Assembly: GCF_900156405.1 (NCBI RefSeq)
Contig: NZ_FTNN01000003.1
Coordinates: forward strand, 248,001 to 312,000
Direction of reading: 5' to 3'
DNA length: 64,000 nucleotides
Source of the DNA: Shewanella morhuae
Lineage (GTDB): Bacteria > Pseudomonadota > Gammaproteobacteria > Enterobacterales > Shewanellaceae
Below, piece after piece: positions 27,162 through 36,769 of this stretch. The translations under genes were made by a program, and so were the position numbers. Positions within the stretch are counted from its first letter, which is position 1. Each line of letters opens with the position of its first letter. The notes under the pieces are model-generated. The model did no database searches, was not told where the DNA came from, and saw nothing but the letters and a program-made list of their open reading frames with translations.

Positions 27162-27728
27162 TTACAAGTATTCGGCTGCATCAACGGGCGCTTTTGCCGA
27201 CTCACTGACTTCATAAAATGGCATTACTTTAATGTTCGCCATGGAAGCGATGATAGAACCGGGGAAAATTTCGACGGCAGTGTTTAGCTCAGAAACCGCC
27301 GAATTATAAAAACGCCTCGCTGCGGAAATATGGGCCTCGACCTCGTTATAGGTCTGCATCGCCTGCAGCATAGTGTTGTCGGACTTGAGCTCAGGATAGT
27401 TTTCTACATTGACCATCAAGGTGCCCATTTTATCATTCAACCGTTCAGCCTGAGCTAAGTGCTCTTTAACCGCCTTAGGATCGGTCTTGGTATAGCTGTT
27501 GCTCAGTTGAGTTCGTAATTCGATGATTTCAGTAAGCAACGATTTTTCATGATCCATAAATCGTTTGGCTATTTTTAGAATGTTAGGCACCAGATCAGCA
27601 CGCTTGGTTAACTGCACATCAATACCCGATAGAGCTTCGAGCGCGGTATTACGCTTTTTGACTAGGCTGACGTACCAAAGATAGGCCACGATAAAAATCA
27701 GCGTTAATCCCAATAATAATTTTTCCAT
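27162..27728 (-). CDS. lemA: LemA family protein
   Basis: Membrane-anchored helical protein, 188 aa, the usual LemA size. One N-terminal helix (about residues 3-20) then four long amphipathic helices, with the conserved VQLTKRADLVPNILKIAKRF and YPELKSD followed by RRFYNSAVSELNTAVEIFPGSII split across 147-170. The start is well supported by AAGGA. First gene of lemA-DUF3137-transglycosylase. LemA biochemistry is unclear; the envelope context here suggests a link with peptidoglycan maintenance. Confidence 0.9.
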   Translation of the reverse strand: MEKLLLGLTLIFIVAYLWYVSLVKKRNTALEALSGIDVQLTKRADLVPNILKIAKRFMDHEKSLLTEIIELRTQLSNSYTKTDPKAVKEHLAQAERLNDKMGTLMVNVENYPELKSDNTMLQAMQTYNEVEAHISAARRFYNSAVSELNTAVEIFPGSIIASMANIKVMPFYEVSESAKAPVDAAEYL

Positions 27729-27999
27729 CTTCCATCCTTAGGTTTCTTATTCTTATTAGCAGAATACAGCTAATCATAAATGAGTGGAAATTTCACCTAC
27801 AGTACAGATTAAGACGGTGAAATGCTGTGCTGGTCAGAGCTGATGAGGGGGTTACGGCTATTTAGCATCCAATATCCCCACTAAATGTCGTAACTGGGAC
27901 GACAACAAATAGTGATCCTGACGATTAAAAAAGCGTAATCAAAATATAAATTTAACGATATTCAGCTCCGATACAGCAAATAACGACTATAGTGATATG

Positions 28000-28064
28000 G
28001 CACAACATTAGAGCATCCAATTTTGCTCGTGAATACTGGACTCTCCGAGAGTCCATTTTTTTTT
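28000..28064 (+). ncRNA. Candidate small RNA or attenuated leader
   Basis: Inferred from an orphan terminator plus a -10-like TATAGT at 27988-27993. A transcript from about 28000 to 28064 would be about 65 nt with a GAGC/GCTC stem and the terminator hairpin. No good -35 element is visible, so the start is a guess. Alternatively it is the terminated form of the AbgT mRNA leader (the ATG is about 220 bases further on). Confidence 0.35.
28038..28064 (+). terminator. Strong orphan terminator, plus strand
   Basis: GGACTCTC and GAGAGTCC form an 8-base palindromic stem about one C (28038-28054), followed by A and nine T (28056-28064). It is a textbook terminator on the plus strand, yet the nearest upstream gene, lemA, runs the other way. 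Confidence 0.85.
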
Positions 28065-28282
28065 ATACTATTTTTGCCTCATCACTTCCGCAAAACCAAT
28101 CGCAACATTTAAGTTTCAATTAAACCTTAACAATCATACTTCTTAGCTAATTTTTTAACTTTCACCTTGATGTTTATCCTGCATTCTATATCCGCAATCA
28201 TCTCTCTGCGGTCTTATTGGCTAATAGCGTATCTAGAGTCAAGGGAATTGCACTGCGCCAAGGTCGATATAAAGGAAAGATA

Positions 28283-29899
28283 ATGAGTGTTAACTCCAGT
28301 GATATCACCAATAAAAAAGCTTCAGGCCCACAACATAGTGATATCAGCGCCAGTGGTTGGTTTGTACGCTTGCTCAACGTTGTCGAACGCTTAGGTAATC
28401 TACTGCCACATCCAATCACCCTATTTGCACTTTTCTGTATCGCGGTCATTATTGCTTCAGGTATTGCTGGCTACTTTGGGCTGACCGTTATCGATCCTAG
28501 GCCCATAGGATCTCACGGTCGTAGCGCCGACGGTTTAATCCATGTTGTAAGCCTGATGAATGCTGAAGGCTTACGGATGATTGTCTCGAATCTTGTGACT
28601 AATTTTACCGGTTTTACACCGCTCGGTACTGTGCTGGTGGCACTACTGGGTGTTGGGATTGCTGAGCGTTCTGGCCTATTATCTGCCGCCATGCGCACCT
28701 TGGTCATAGGCGCTTCAAAGCGATTGGTCACTGTAACCATAGTGTTTGCTGGCATTATGTCTAACACGGCAGCGGAACTTGGTTATGTCGTATTGATCCC
28801 TATGGCGGCAATGATTTTTCATTCTCTTGGCCGTCATCCTCTCGCGGGTTTAGCTGCCGCATTTGCTGGGGTTTCTGGCGGCTATAGTGCCAACTTGTTA
28901 CTGGGTACTGTCGATCCTTTATTATCGGGTATTACCGAAGTTGCCGCACGTATGATAGATCCTGATTATAACGTCGGCCCAGAAGTAAACTGGTACTTCA
29001 TGTTTGTCTCAACTTTTGTAATCACTTTTCTTGGCGCCTTTGTCACCGAGAAAATTGTCGAACCTAAGTTAGGTAAATATCAAGATGATGATGCGGATGA
29101 AACCGTACTGCAATCGATGGAAAGTGTCAGTGCCATTGAAATACGCGGCCTAAAATGGGCAGGATTGTCTATGTTAGTGCTCACTGCCATCTTAGCACTT
29201 TCAGTCGTACCAGAAGGTGCACCACTGCGACATCCAGAAACAGGACTTATATCCGGCTCACCATTCCTTAAGGGGATAGTCGCCTTTATCTTTATCTGCT
29301 TTGCTATTCCGGGTTTTATTTACGGTAAAATTGTGGGCAGTATTAAAAATGATAAAGATGTCATTAATGCCATGTCCCACAGTATGAGCACTATGGGAAT
29401 GTATATTGTGCTAGTGTTCTTTGCGGCGCAGTTTGTTGCCTTCTTCAACTGGAGTAATTTAGGCGCGGTGCTAGCAGTATTAGGCGCTGATGGCCTGCAA
29501 TCTATTGGACTTACTGGCCCAATCGTATTTCTATTTTTTATTGTGCTCTGCGGCTTTATCAACCTAATGCTGGGCAGCGCCTCGGCTCAATGGGCTATTA
29601 CGGCACCGATTTTTGTACCTATGCTGATGCTGGTGGGTTATGCGCCCGAAACAATTCAAGCGGCATACCGTATTGGAGATTCAGTGACTAACTTAATCAC
29701 ACCTATGATGAGTTACTTCGGTTTAATTTTAGCGGTGGCTTGCCGTTACCAAAAGAACCTAGGTATCGGCACACTGATTGCGACTATGTTGCCGTACACT
29801 TTAGTGTTTTTTGTAGGCTGGACAGCGTTTTTCTTCCTATGGGTATTTGGTTTTGGCCTACCAGTAGGACCAGGCGCAGCGACTTACTATACACCTTAG
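28283..29899 (+). CDS. AbgT-family transporter
   Basis: Inner-membrane transporter of 538 aa with about 12 helices. Family blocks include VERLGNLLPHPITLFALFC, LVTNFTGFTPLGTVLV, NTAAELGYVVLIPMAA and GSASAQWAITAPIFVPMLM. AbgT proteins take up p-aminobenzoyl-glutamate or export sulfonamide-type drugs (MtrF/YdaH); which of these applies is not visible. The ATG at 28283 has AAGGAAAG upstream and is preferred over a TTG at 28217. Confidence 0.9.
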   Translation: MSVNSSDITNKKASGPQHSDISASGWFVRLLNVVERLGNLLPHPITLFALFCIAVIIASGIAGYFGLTVIDPRPIGSHGRSADGLIHVVSLMNAEGLRMIVSNLVTNFTGFTPLGTVLVALLGVGIAERSGLLSAAMRTLVIGASKRLVTVTIVFAGIMSNTAAELGYVVLIPMAAMIFHSLGRHPLAGLAAAFAGVSGGYSANLLLGTVDPLLSGITEVAARMIDPDYNVGPEVNWYFMFVSTFVITFLGAFVTEKIVEPKLGKYQDDDADETVLQSMESVSAIEIRGLKWAGLSMLVLTAILALSVVPEGAPLRHPETGLISGSPFLKGIVAFIFICFAIPGFIYGKIVGSIKNDKDVINAMSHSMSTMGMYIVLVFFAAQFVAFFNWSNLGAVLAVLGADGLQSIGLTGPIVFLFFIVLCGFINLMLGSASAQWAITAPIFVPMLMLVGYAPETIQAAYRIGDSVTNLITPMMSYFGLILAVACRYQKNLGIGTLIATMLPYTLVFFVGWTAFFFLWVFGFGLPVGPGAATYYTP

Positions 29900-29915
29900 A
29901 TACACATAAAAATCG

Positions 29916-29951
29916 TAATAAAAAGGGCGACGAAGATTACCTCGACGCCCT
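29916..29951. terminator. Convergent terminator after the AbgT gene
   Basis: AGGGCGACGA (29924-29933) pairs with TCGACGCCCT (29942-29951) with one mismatch. Read leftward it is followed by TTTTTATT, so it mainly ends the leftward transcript of the small membrane genes; it may also stop the AbgT transcript. Confidence 0.75.
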
Positions 29952-29969
29952 TACTTTATCAGGTCGATT

Positions 29970-30293
29970 CTAATCGTATAACCATTCCATCAACAGGCTG
30001 CAAATCATCAAAAAAATACCTAGATTAAACACATAGGTCTGCAATGCAGATTTTTCTGTCGTGTTCTCGGCTTGTGACACTATCTGGCTGACAGGCATAA
30101 AAAACAGCTTAGGCGCTAACCCCATCGCCACAAATAATACCGCGCCACCGACGCAACGGGTTAACTCAGGCAGAATAAGCTCAAGCCAATAAAACGTATA
30201 AACACCATAAGCCAAAATAGCCAGTGCTATGATATGGCATACCATTCCTACGATAAGTTGCTTAGTTGCAAGATTACCCCACGAAAATACCAT
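29970..30293 (-). CDS. Hypothetical membrane protein, three helices
   Basis: 107 aa, not recognised. Hydrophobic stretches at about residues 12-36, 44-62 and 86-103 (FNLGIFLMICSLLMEWLY). The start has GGAGTGAC directly upstream, so translation is well supported. It follows another small membrane gene by 24 bases on the same strand and the two probably form an operon ended by the convergent terminator. Confidence 0.65.
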   Translation of the reverse strand: MVFSWGNLATKQLIVGMVCHIIALAILAYGVYTFYWLELILPELTRCVGGAVLFVAMGLAPKLFFMPVSQIVSQAENTTEKSALQTYVFNLGIFLMICSLLMEWLYD

Positions 30294-30317
30294 GTCACTC
30301 CTATACTCGCTTTTACG

Positions 30318-30593
30318 CTAACGATTGCTGATATTCGCGCGCAGTTTATCTCGTCTGTGATTAATCTGCACCCACGCAGACCAACCAAATAAAATACCAC
30401 AAATGGGGTAAATACAGAGTGCTTTTTGCAGTTCTCCCCCAAATGAATCGTCCCATATAAAATAATTTATCAAAGCGACGATAAGCGATGTCAGCATGCC
30501 CCAATAAAGTACACCAACAACTAAAATACTGTGCAACTTACCCTTGGCGATTCGCGCATCTAATTCTTGTAATTCCAACGTAGAATCGTGCAT
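30318..30593 (-). CDS. Hypothetical membrane protein, two helices
   Basis: 91 aa, not recognised. A charged N terminus (STLELQELDARIAKGK) is followed by helices at about 22-46 and 58-75 and a basic tail (HRRDKLRANISNR), so both ends should be cytoplasmic. An AGGGAAAA ribosome site precedes the ATG. First of two small membrane genes. Confidence 0.65.
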   Translation of the reverse strand: MHDSTLELQELDARIAKGKLHSILVVGVLYWGMLTSLIVALINYFIWDDSFGGELQKALCIYPICGILFGWSAWVQINHRRDKLRANISNR

Positions 30594-30687
30594 ATTTTCC
30601 CTGTCAGTAATGATGACCTAAACCTAATATGCCACAGCTGACTGACTATCAATATCGTTATTTATACTGATACGCTCATATGTAAAT

Positions 30688-30716
30688 AACAAAAAGCCCT
30701 GCTATTGCAGGGCTTT
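30688..30716 (-). terminator. Terminator of the acrAB-like operon
   Basis: AAAGCCCTGC (30693-30702) and GCAGGGCTTT (30707-30716) form a perfect 10-base stem with a 4-base loop; read leftward it ends in TTTTTGTT. It lies 20 bases after the pump gene stop. Confidence 0.87.
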
Positions 30717-30735
30717 AGTGTAGAGAAAACTAAGC

Positions 30736-33700
30736 TTATTCTGTTGGGGTTGGCTTCTCTTCTTGACCTTTCTTCTCGCGCTTACTGAAGATGCGCTCCA
30801 CTAGCACAAAGAATAATGGTACAAAGAAAATACTTAAGAAAGTCGAGCTCAACATACCACCAAGTACCGCAGTACCGATGGCATTTTGGCTACCAGAACC
30901 CACACCCGAGCTAATGGCTAATGGCACAACACCAAGGCCAAAGGCGAGAGACGTCATTAAGATAGGACGTAAACGCACACGAACCGCGTGTAACGTTGCC
31001 TCGACCAAGCCAGAGCCTTTCTCGTAGAACTCTTTAGCAAACTCTACAATCAAGATGGCGTTCTTGGTTGCTAAGCCCACCGTAGTTAACAACCCTACTT
31101 GGAAGAACACGTCATTGGGTAGGCCGCGACCATTCATCGCTATCAATGCGCCGATAATCCCGAGCGGAACCACAAGCACAACGGCAAACGGGACTGACCA
31201 GCTCTCATAAAGTGCTGCCAATACTAAAAAGACCACTAAGATAGATAGCGCATATAGAGCTGGCGCTTGGTTACCCGACAGACGTTCTTCGTACGACAAG
31301 CCATTCCACTCAATACCAAAGCCTGGCGGTAACTGCTTTACCAAATCTTCCATAATGGTCATCGCAGCACCCGTGCTAAACCCTGGTGCAGCGGCCCCTT
31401 GAATGTTCATCGCTGGCAAACCATCGAAGCGCTCTAAACGTGGAGAACCGTATTCCCATGCCCCAGTTGCGAAGGCAGAGAAAGGTACCATGTCGCCGCT
31501 ATTATTGCGTACGTACCACTTATCTATGTCGCCCGGTTGCATCCGATATTGCGCATCACCTTGCACATACACTTTTTTCACGCGGCCACGGTCAATAAAG
31601 TCGTTCACATAAGAACCACCCCAAGCCGTAGCGAGCACGCTGTTGACACTGGTGATGTCAATGCCTAACGCACTCAACTTAGCGTGATCGACATGTAACT
31701 GATAAATTGGCGCATCTTCCTGTCCGTTAGGACGTACGCCAACCAAATTAGGATTCTGCCCCGCCATACCGAGCAGTTGATTACGTGCCGCCAGTAACTT
31801 CTCGTGACCTTGGCCGCTCTTATCCTGCAGGTACATATCAAAGCCGTTCGCCGTACCCAACTCAATAACCGCTGGCGGTACGAAGGCAAAGACTAAGGCA
31901 TCTTTCATCTGGCTAAATGCCCCCATGGCACGGCCCGCAATAGAGTTAACGTCCATGCCAGGTTCTGAACGCTCAGACCAATCTTTAAGGCCAACGAAAG
32001 CTAGACCCATGTTTTGCCCTTGACCAGCAAAACTGAAGCCCGCGACGCTGAATACCGATCTCACGCCTTCTTCAGCCATAAAGTGATCAGAAACTTTTTC
32101 CAATACTTTTAGCGTGCTTTCTTGGGTTGAGTTAGTCGGCAAAATAGCTTGGGTAAACAAAATACCTTGGTCTTCGTCTGGCAAGAAGGCCGTAGGCATA
32201 CGGATGAAGATCCAACCCACTGCAATTACCAGCACCACGTAAATCGCCATTACTCTGAAGCTACGCTTGATTATGCCAGCAACACTCGATTCATAACGAT
32301 TAGTTAGCTTGTCGAAATTGCGGTTAAACCAACCGAAGAAGCCTGTTTCTATATGACCATGGCCCTTCTTAAGGGGCTTGAGCATAGTCGCACACAGTGC
32401 TGGTGTTAACACCACTGCTACCAGTACCGAAAGTGCCATTGCAGAGACAATAGTGATAGAGAATTGACGATAAATCACACCCGTTGAACCTGACATAAAT
32501 GCCATAGGGACAAACACAGCAGATAGGGTCAGACCAATACCGACTAAGGCACCGGTAATTTGGTCCATTGATTTACGGGTAGCTTCAAGCGGACTCAAGC
32601 CCTCTTCTGCCATCACCCGCTCAACGTTTTCCACCACCACAATCGCATCATCCACCAACAGACCGATGGCGAGCACCATAGCGAACATGGTTAAGGTGTT
32701 AATCGAGAACCCTGCAATCGATAGAATCGCAAAGGTACCCAGCAATACCACAGGTACCGCAATAGTCGGGATCAAGGTTGCACGGAAGTTTTGCAGGAAT
32801 AGGTACATGATGATAAACACCAGTACAATCGCTTCAAGCAAGGTATGCACCACACCTTCGATAGATTGCTCTACGAAAGGTGTTGTATCGTATGGAGAAA
32901 CGACTTCTAACCCTTGCGGGAAGAAAGGACGTAGGTCTTCGACTTTAGCACGCACGGCTTCTGCCGTATCCAGTGCGTTTGCACCAGTTGCTAGTTTAAT
33001 CGCAATACCCGAGGCAGGTTTACCGTTGTACAACGACTCTATCGCATAGCTTTCTGAACCCAGTTCAACACGCGCCACATCACCCAGGAATACGTTCGCA
33101 CCCGAGGTATCAGATTTGAGGATGATCTTGCGGAACTGCTCAGGTGTTTGTAAACGGCTCTGTGCCGATACGGTCGCGTTCAGCTCTTGACCAGCTAATG
33201 ATGGCGCGCCACCTAACTGTCCAGCGGAGACTTGAGCGTTTTGAGAACGAATCGCCGCAACAACATCTAAGCTGGTTAAGCGGTATTGAGTCAACTTCAA
33301 CGGGTCTAGCCATATACGCATCGCATATTGGGCACCGAACACCTGAATTTCACCCACCCCCGGAACACGACTCATAGGATCTTGAATGTTCGCACCAACG
33401 TAGTCGGCGATATCGCCTTTATCTAACGAACCGTCGGTCGATACGAAGCCTAGTACCATTAAAAAGCCTGAACTTGACTTGTTAACGTTAACGCCTTGAG
33501 ACTGCACTTCTTGCGGTAACAGGGTCATAGCACCCTGTAATTTGTTCTGAACTTGAACCTGAGCGATATCAGGATCGGCTTCCGCGTTAAAAGTCAGAGT
33601 AATAGACGCGTTACCAAAGCTATCACTGGTCGAGGTAATATAACGTAGATGGTCAATACCCTTCATACGTTGCTCAATCACCTGAGTCACTGAGTCTTCA

Positions 33701-33870
33701 ACGATTTTCGCCGATGCACCAGGGTAGTTCGCACTGATCACTACAGTAGGTGGTGCAATACTTGGGTACTGCGAAACAGGCAGGGTTCGGAGCGACAAGA
33801 CCCCCGCCAACATAATGATTAAGGCTATCACCCACGCAAAGATGGGGCGGTCAATAAAAAAACGTGCCAT
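30736..33870 (-). CDS. RND multidrug efflux pump, AcrB/MexB type (HAE1)
   Basis: Inner-membrane proton-driven pump, 1044 aa, the normal AcrB size. It begins [20 protein letters not shown]; the proton-relay aspartates are in [18 protein letters not shown] (about residues 400-417), and [17 protein letters not shown] starts the second half. With the adaptor 9 bases upstream it forms an AcrAB-type system; no outer-membrane TolC gene and no TetR-type repressor is next to it. Likely exports drugs, bile-like compounds and dyes. Confidence 0.93.
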   Translation of the reverse strand: MARFFIDRPIFAWVIALIIMLAGVLSLRTLPVSQYPSIAPPTVVISANYPGASAKIVEDSVTQVIEQRMKGIDHLRYITSTSDSFGNASITLTFNAEADPDIAQVQVQNKLQGAMTLLPQEVQSQGVNVNKSSSGFLMVLGFVSTDGSLDKGDIADYVGANIQDPMSRVPGVGEIQVFGAQYAMRIWLDPLKLTQYRLTSLDVVAAIRSQNAQVSAGQLGGAPSLAGQELNATVSAQSRLQTPEQFRKIILKSDTSGANVFLGDVARVELGSESYAIESLYNGKPASGIAIKLATGANALDTAEAVRAKVEDLRPFFPQGLEVVSPYDTTPFVEQSIEGVVHTLLEAIVLVFIIMYLFLQNFRATLIPTIAVPVVLLGTFAILSIAGFSINTLTMFAMVLAIGLLVDDAIVVVENVERVMAEEGLSPLEATRKSMDQITGALVGIGLTLSAVFVPMAFMSGSTGVIYRQFSITIVSAMALSVLVAVVLTPALCATMLKPLKKGHGHIETGFFGWFNRNFDKLTNRYESSVAGIIKRSFRVMAIYVVLVIAVGWIFIRMPTAFLPDEDQGILFTQAILPTNSTQESTLKVLEKVSDHFMAEEGVRSVFSVAGFSFAGQGQNMGLAFVGLKDWSERSEPGMDVNSIAGRAMGAFSQMKDALVFAFVPPAVIELGTANGFDMYLQDKSGQGHEKLLAARNQLLGMAGQNPNLVGVRPNGQEDAPIYQLHVDHAKLSALGIDITSVNSVLATAWGGSYVNDFIDRGRVKKVYVQGDAQYRMQPGDIDKWYVRNNSGDMVPFSAFATGAWEYGSPRLERFDGLPAMNIQGAAAPGFSTGAAMTIMEDLVKQLPPGFGIEWNGLSYEERLSGNQAPALYALSILVVFLVLAALYESWSVPFAVVLVVPLGIIGALIAMNGRGLPNDVFFQVGLLTTVGLATKNAILIVEFAKEFYEKGSGLVEATLHAVRVRLRPILMTSLAFGLGVVPLAISSGVGSGSQNAIGTAVLGGMLSSTFLSIFFVPLFFVLVERIFSKREKKGQEEKPTPTE

Positions 33871-33879
33871 AGCTATGCC

Positions 33880-35025
33880 CTATTGTGCTTGCGTTTCAGA
33901 AATAACTTTGGTGGTTACTGGAGCGCCTGGACGAATTTTCTGTAATCCTTCCACAATTAATTTATCGCCCACAGCTAAACCCGAAGTCACGCGCCATTGA
34001 TTGTTGATGACTTCCGCAGTCGTCACAGTTCTCGCTTCAACTATACCTTGCTCGTTAACCACCATAGCCACCGCATCGCCCTTAGAGTTACGAGAGATCG
34101 ATTTTTGTGGTACTAAAATAGCCTGTGGATCGGTGCCCGCATTCAACATAGCGCGCACATACATACCAGGTAACAAGATACTTTCAGGGTTCGGGAACTC
34201 GGCGCGCAGAATGACTGAGCCGGTGTTTTCATCCACACTCACTTCGGCAAACTGCAACTTACCTGGATGACTGTATTGTGTGCCGTCTTCGAGTAATAAT
34301 TTCACATCAGCATTATCAGATGCTTGCAGCTTACCTTGCTTCAATTTAGCTTTAAGGCGTAGTAACTGTGCGCTCGATTGAGCGATATCCACATTGATAG
34401 GATCAAGCTGCTGAATTGTAGCCAGCGTTTGGCTTTGATTTGCGGTAACTAACGCACCTGCAGTAACACTTGATTTACCAATACGCCCAGAGATAGGCGC
34501 TAGCACTTCGGTATATTGCAAATTGATTTTTGCGGTATTAATGGCAGCTTCCGCAACAGTTACACCCGCTAAGGCTTCTTTATATCCCGCTTCTGCGTCA
34601 TCAAAATCTTGCTGACTGATGGCGTTAGTTTTGACTAACTGCTTATAGCGAGCTGCTTTTGCTTTTGCTGAGGCCAAACTCGCGTTTGCTCTAGCTAAAT
34701 CTGCATTAGCGCTCACTAGAGCGGCTTTATAGGTTGCGGAGTCGATTTGATAAAGTGAATCACCTTGTTTCACGTTACTCCCTTCGATAAAGCTACGTTT
34801 AGTAATAATACCGCTAACCTGTGGGCGAACTTCCGCCTCAAGAAAAGCCTTACTACGGCCAGGTAACTCCACCAGAATCGCTTGAGTCTGGGCAACAACA
34901 TTAAGGATTCCCACTTCCGTACTCTGTGGACCCGCACTCGCCGGAGCTTTATCTTCCTGAGGGCTGCAAGCTGCCATCCATAACGCTACGCTTATAACTG
35001 AGGCAAGTTTAATTGTCTGCCGCAT
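33880..35025 (-). CDS. RND efflux periplasmic adaptor, AcrA/MexA type
   Basis: Lipoprotein adaptor of 381 aa. The lipobox LWMAAC is at residues 15-20. The chain shows the lipoyl/hairpin/lipoyl order of the family: ELPGRSKAFLEAEVRPQVSG, a coiled-coil hairpin (about 95-170, rich in Ala and Lys), LAPISGRIGKSSV, then the beta-barrel domain. AAGGAG lies just upstream of the ATG. First gene of the two-gene pump operon. Confidence 0.93.
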   Translation of the reverse strand: MRQTIKLASVISVALWMAACSPQEDKAPASAGPQSTEVGILNVVAQTQAILVELPGRSKAFLEAEVRPQVSGIITKRSFIEGSNVKQGDSLYQIDSATYKAALVSANADLARANASLASAKAKAARYKQLVKTNAISQQDFDDAEAGYKEALAGVTVAEAAINTAKINLQYTEVLAPISGRIGKSSVTAGALVTANQSQTLATIQQLDPINVDIAQSSAQLLRLKAKLKQGKLQASDNADVKLLLEDGTQYSHPGKLQFAEVSVDENTGSVILRAEFPNPESILLPGMYVRAMLNAGTDPQAILVPQKSISRNSKGDAVAMVVNEQGIVEARTVTTAEVINNQWRVTSGLAVGDKLIVEGLQKIRPGAPVTTKVISETQAQ

Positions 35026-35913
35026 GAGAACTCCTTCAAATATTAACTGCCCACATACCAGTACACTTATTGCGCTGACACGAGCGGTAATGGTAACTAA
35101 ATCCGTTATTTATCTCATAGTCTATTGGGAGCAACAAGGGAGATAACGAAACTAAATTGTAAACTAATAAAAATTTTCACTGTTCAGGTATGGCTCAACT
35201 CAACGAATTGTTATTCGATTTAAAAAAGTCTATTAAAGATGAGTCATCTTGTTAGCAGAATGTGCCATAAAAAATTAATCGGCCGACTCCACATGTTGAA
35301 TTTGTAACCTATGCATACACTGTAAATCGGTTACTAATGGCTTAACCGTGAATCAAATGAATTCTCTTCGACATAATGTGAGCATATTTCTCATAATCAC
35401 TTATTTAGATGACAAGAACAGCCTTATAAATAGTCTTTATAATCTATTTTTAATTGGTTTAACCGTTAAAAACAGCAGATTTACATAAGATATTAGCAGA
35501 AAAAGCTCATACCGTTTATAGCTTAATTATAAATAGAGCGCGAATGAGTGTTATACATCATATCAAGTACTTTCCTGCGTTTAATGACAACTTTACATCA
35601 TCAATCTACAGCAATCGAATCAGTACAAATATTACTGAACGGGATATCTTAGTGATTCATCCAAAGCGGATCAAATAGCAAAGCCAAATTAGTGCCTCAT
35701 AAAATGAGACTATGACTCCCACAAATAAGACTTCTATAATGCAGGCAATTGTTCACAAACCTATTAATTCTACGACTAAAATTGATTTTTCATATTTATT
35801 CATATCTTTTCGTGATTGGTTCATCCTCAGTAACACCGCTATTCACAACTTACTTTTATGATAAAGGTGCGCTAACAACTCCCTTGATTAAACATAATGT
35901 TGAGATGATAACC
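35026..35913. other. Long intergenic region between acrA-like gene and TorF-like gene
   Basis: The two flanking genes are divergent, so both promoters should be here. I see no protein gene I would defend, no T-tract terminator and no long repeat. A small dyad CGGTTA (35328-35333) and TAACCG (35343-35348) with a 9-base spacer is the only symmetric element noted; TTTAACCGTTAA follows at 35458. Composition is AT-rich. Confidence 0.3.
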
Positions 35914-36651
35914 ATGACAACTCGCACCACACTCCTGCTCAGCGGAGCATTACTTACCTTTGCCATAAATGCTCAAGCAGCTGATGATAATCAACTCTTG
36001 GGTGGCACGATTAATGGTAAACTCAATTTTACCTCCGATTATGTATTTCGTGGTGAATCTGAAACTTTAGATGGTGATATCCCCGCAGTACAAGGCACTT
36101 TGAGCTGGAACCACAATGAAGGCTGGTATGCTGGGGTGTTTAGTTCCAACATTAAATTTGCCGATCCCAATTTAGAAATCGTCACCGCTCCCTTTGTCGG
36201 TAAAGCGGGCGAATTTGGCAACTCTGGCTTCACCTATGATGTCATGTTGTTTTCATACCTTTATCCAGGCGCATCCTATTCAAATTACACCGAGCTCTGG
36301 CTAAAAGTCGGTAAGCAGTTTGGCAGTGCTAATTTACAGTTAGAAGTAACCCCAACACTTGATGACTGGTTTGGGGTCGATGGCTGGCAAGGCGTAAACT
36401 ATGCGCTGCACCCAAGTTATCACTTCACCAATGGTGTAAAAATGTCGGGTTCTGTCGGTTATCAAGATTTAAGCGGTGAAGGTGCCGAAGGTTGGGGGCA
36501 CTGGAACCTAGGTCTTAGCAAAGAGTTCTACGGACTGAGTTTTGATGTTCGTTACCACGGCAGCACAGTTAATAACGATCATAAAGTTTATGGCACTCAG
36601 ACTGAAATCTTCGATGACAGATTTGTTGTTAGCATAAGCAAAAGTTTTTAA
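35914..36651 (+). CDS. TorF-family outer-membrane barrel (Gcw_chp type)
   Basis: Exported protein of 245 aa. Signal peptide about residues 1-23 (TLLLSGALLTFAINAQA). The mature part has alternating aromatic/polar strands and the family start LNFTSDYVFRGES, typical of the TIGR02001/TorF group, and ends in Phe (VVSISKSF), as barrels do. The frame is open back to 35749 but the signal peptide and a GAG 9 bases upstream favour 35914. The function of the group is not established; members sit in the outer membrane. Confidence 0.8.
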   Translation: MTTRTTLLLSGALLTFAINAQAADDNQLLGGTINGKLNFTSDYVFRGESETLDGDIPAVQGTLSWNHNEGWYAGVFSSNIKFADPNLEIVTAPFVGKAGEFGNSGFTYDVMLFSYLYPGASYSNYTELWLKVGKQFGSANLQLEVTPTLDDWFGVDGWQGVNYALHPSYHFTNGVKMSGSVGYQDLSGEGAEGWGHWNLGLSKEFYGLSFDVRYHGSTVNNDHKVYGTQTEIFDDRFVVSISKSF

Positions 36652-36715
36652 GATTAGCGCGGTTAGCCTGTCTAGGATACAACGTCTCAACAAGCATATA
36701 ATCGTTTGATACATA

Positions 36716-36746
36716 AAGCTTTGGCCAGCCATCGGCTGGTCAGCTT
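36716..36746. terminator. Hairpin between convergent TorF-like and Tag-like genes
   Basis: GGCCAGCC (36723-36730) and GGCTGGTC (36734-36741) pair with one G-T and a 3-base loop, extended by AAGC/GCTT at the ends. There is no T tract on either side, so termination by this element is uncertain, but it is the only strong hairpin in the convergent gap. Confidence 0.4.
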
Positions 36747-36769
36747 GCATTAACATCAGGCGTATTACA

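Larger units (their letters stand above)
27729..28282. other. Long intergenic region with hairpins, divergent from lemA
   Basis: No protein gene seen. It separates leftward lemA from the rightward AbgT gene. Structure: a dyad TGTCGT (27886-27891) and ACGACA (27899-27904), a TATAGT -10-like hexamer at 27988-27993, a small GAGC/GCTC stem near 28011-28029, and a strong plus-strand terminator at 28038-28064. The terminator has no protein gene in front of it. Confidence 0.45.

Noticed and set aside
35544..35678. 44-codon frame in the intergenic region before the TorF-like gene
   Set aside because: No ribosome site, no recognisable feature, and the region is AT-rich non-coding sequence where such frames arise by chance.
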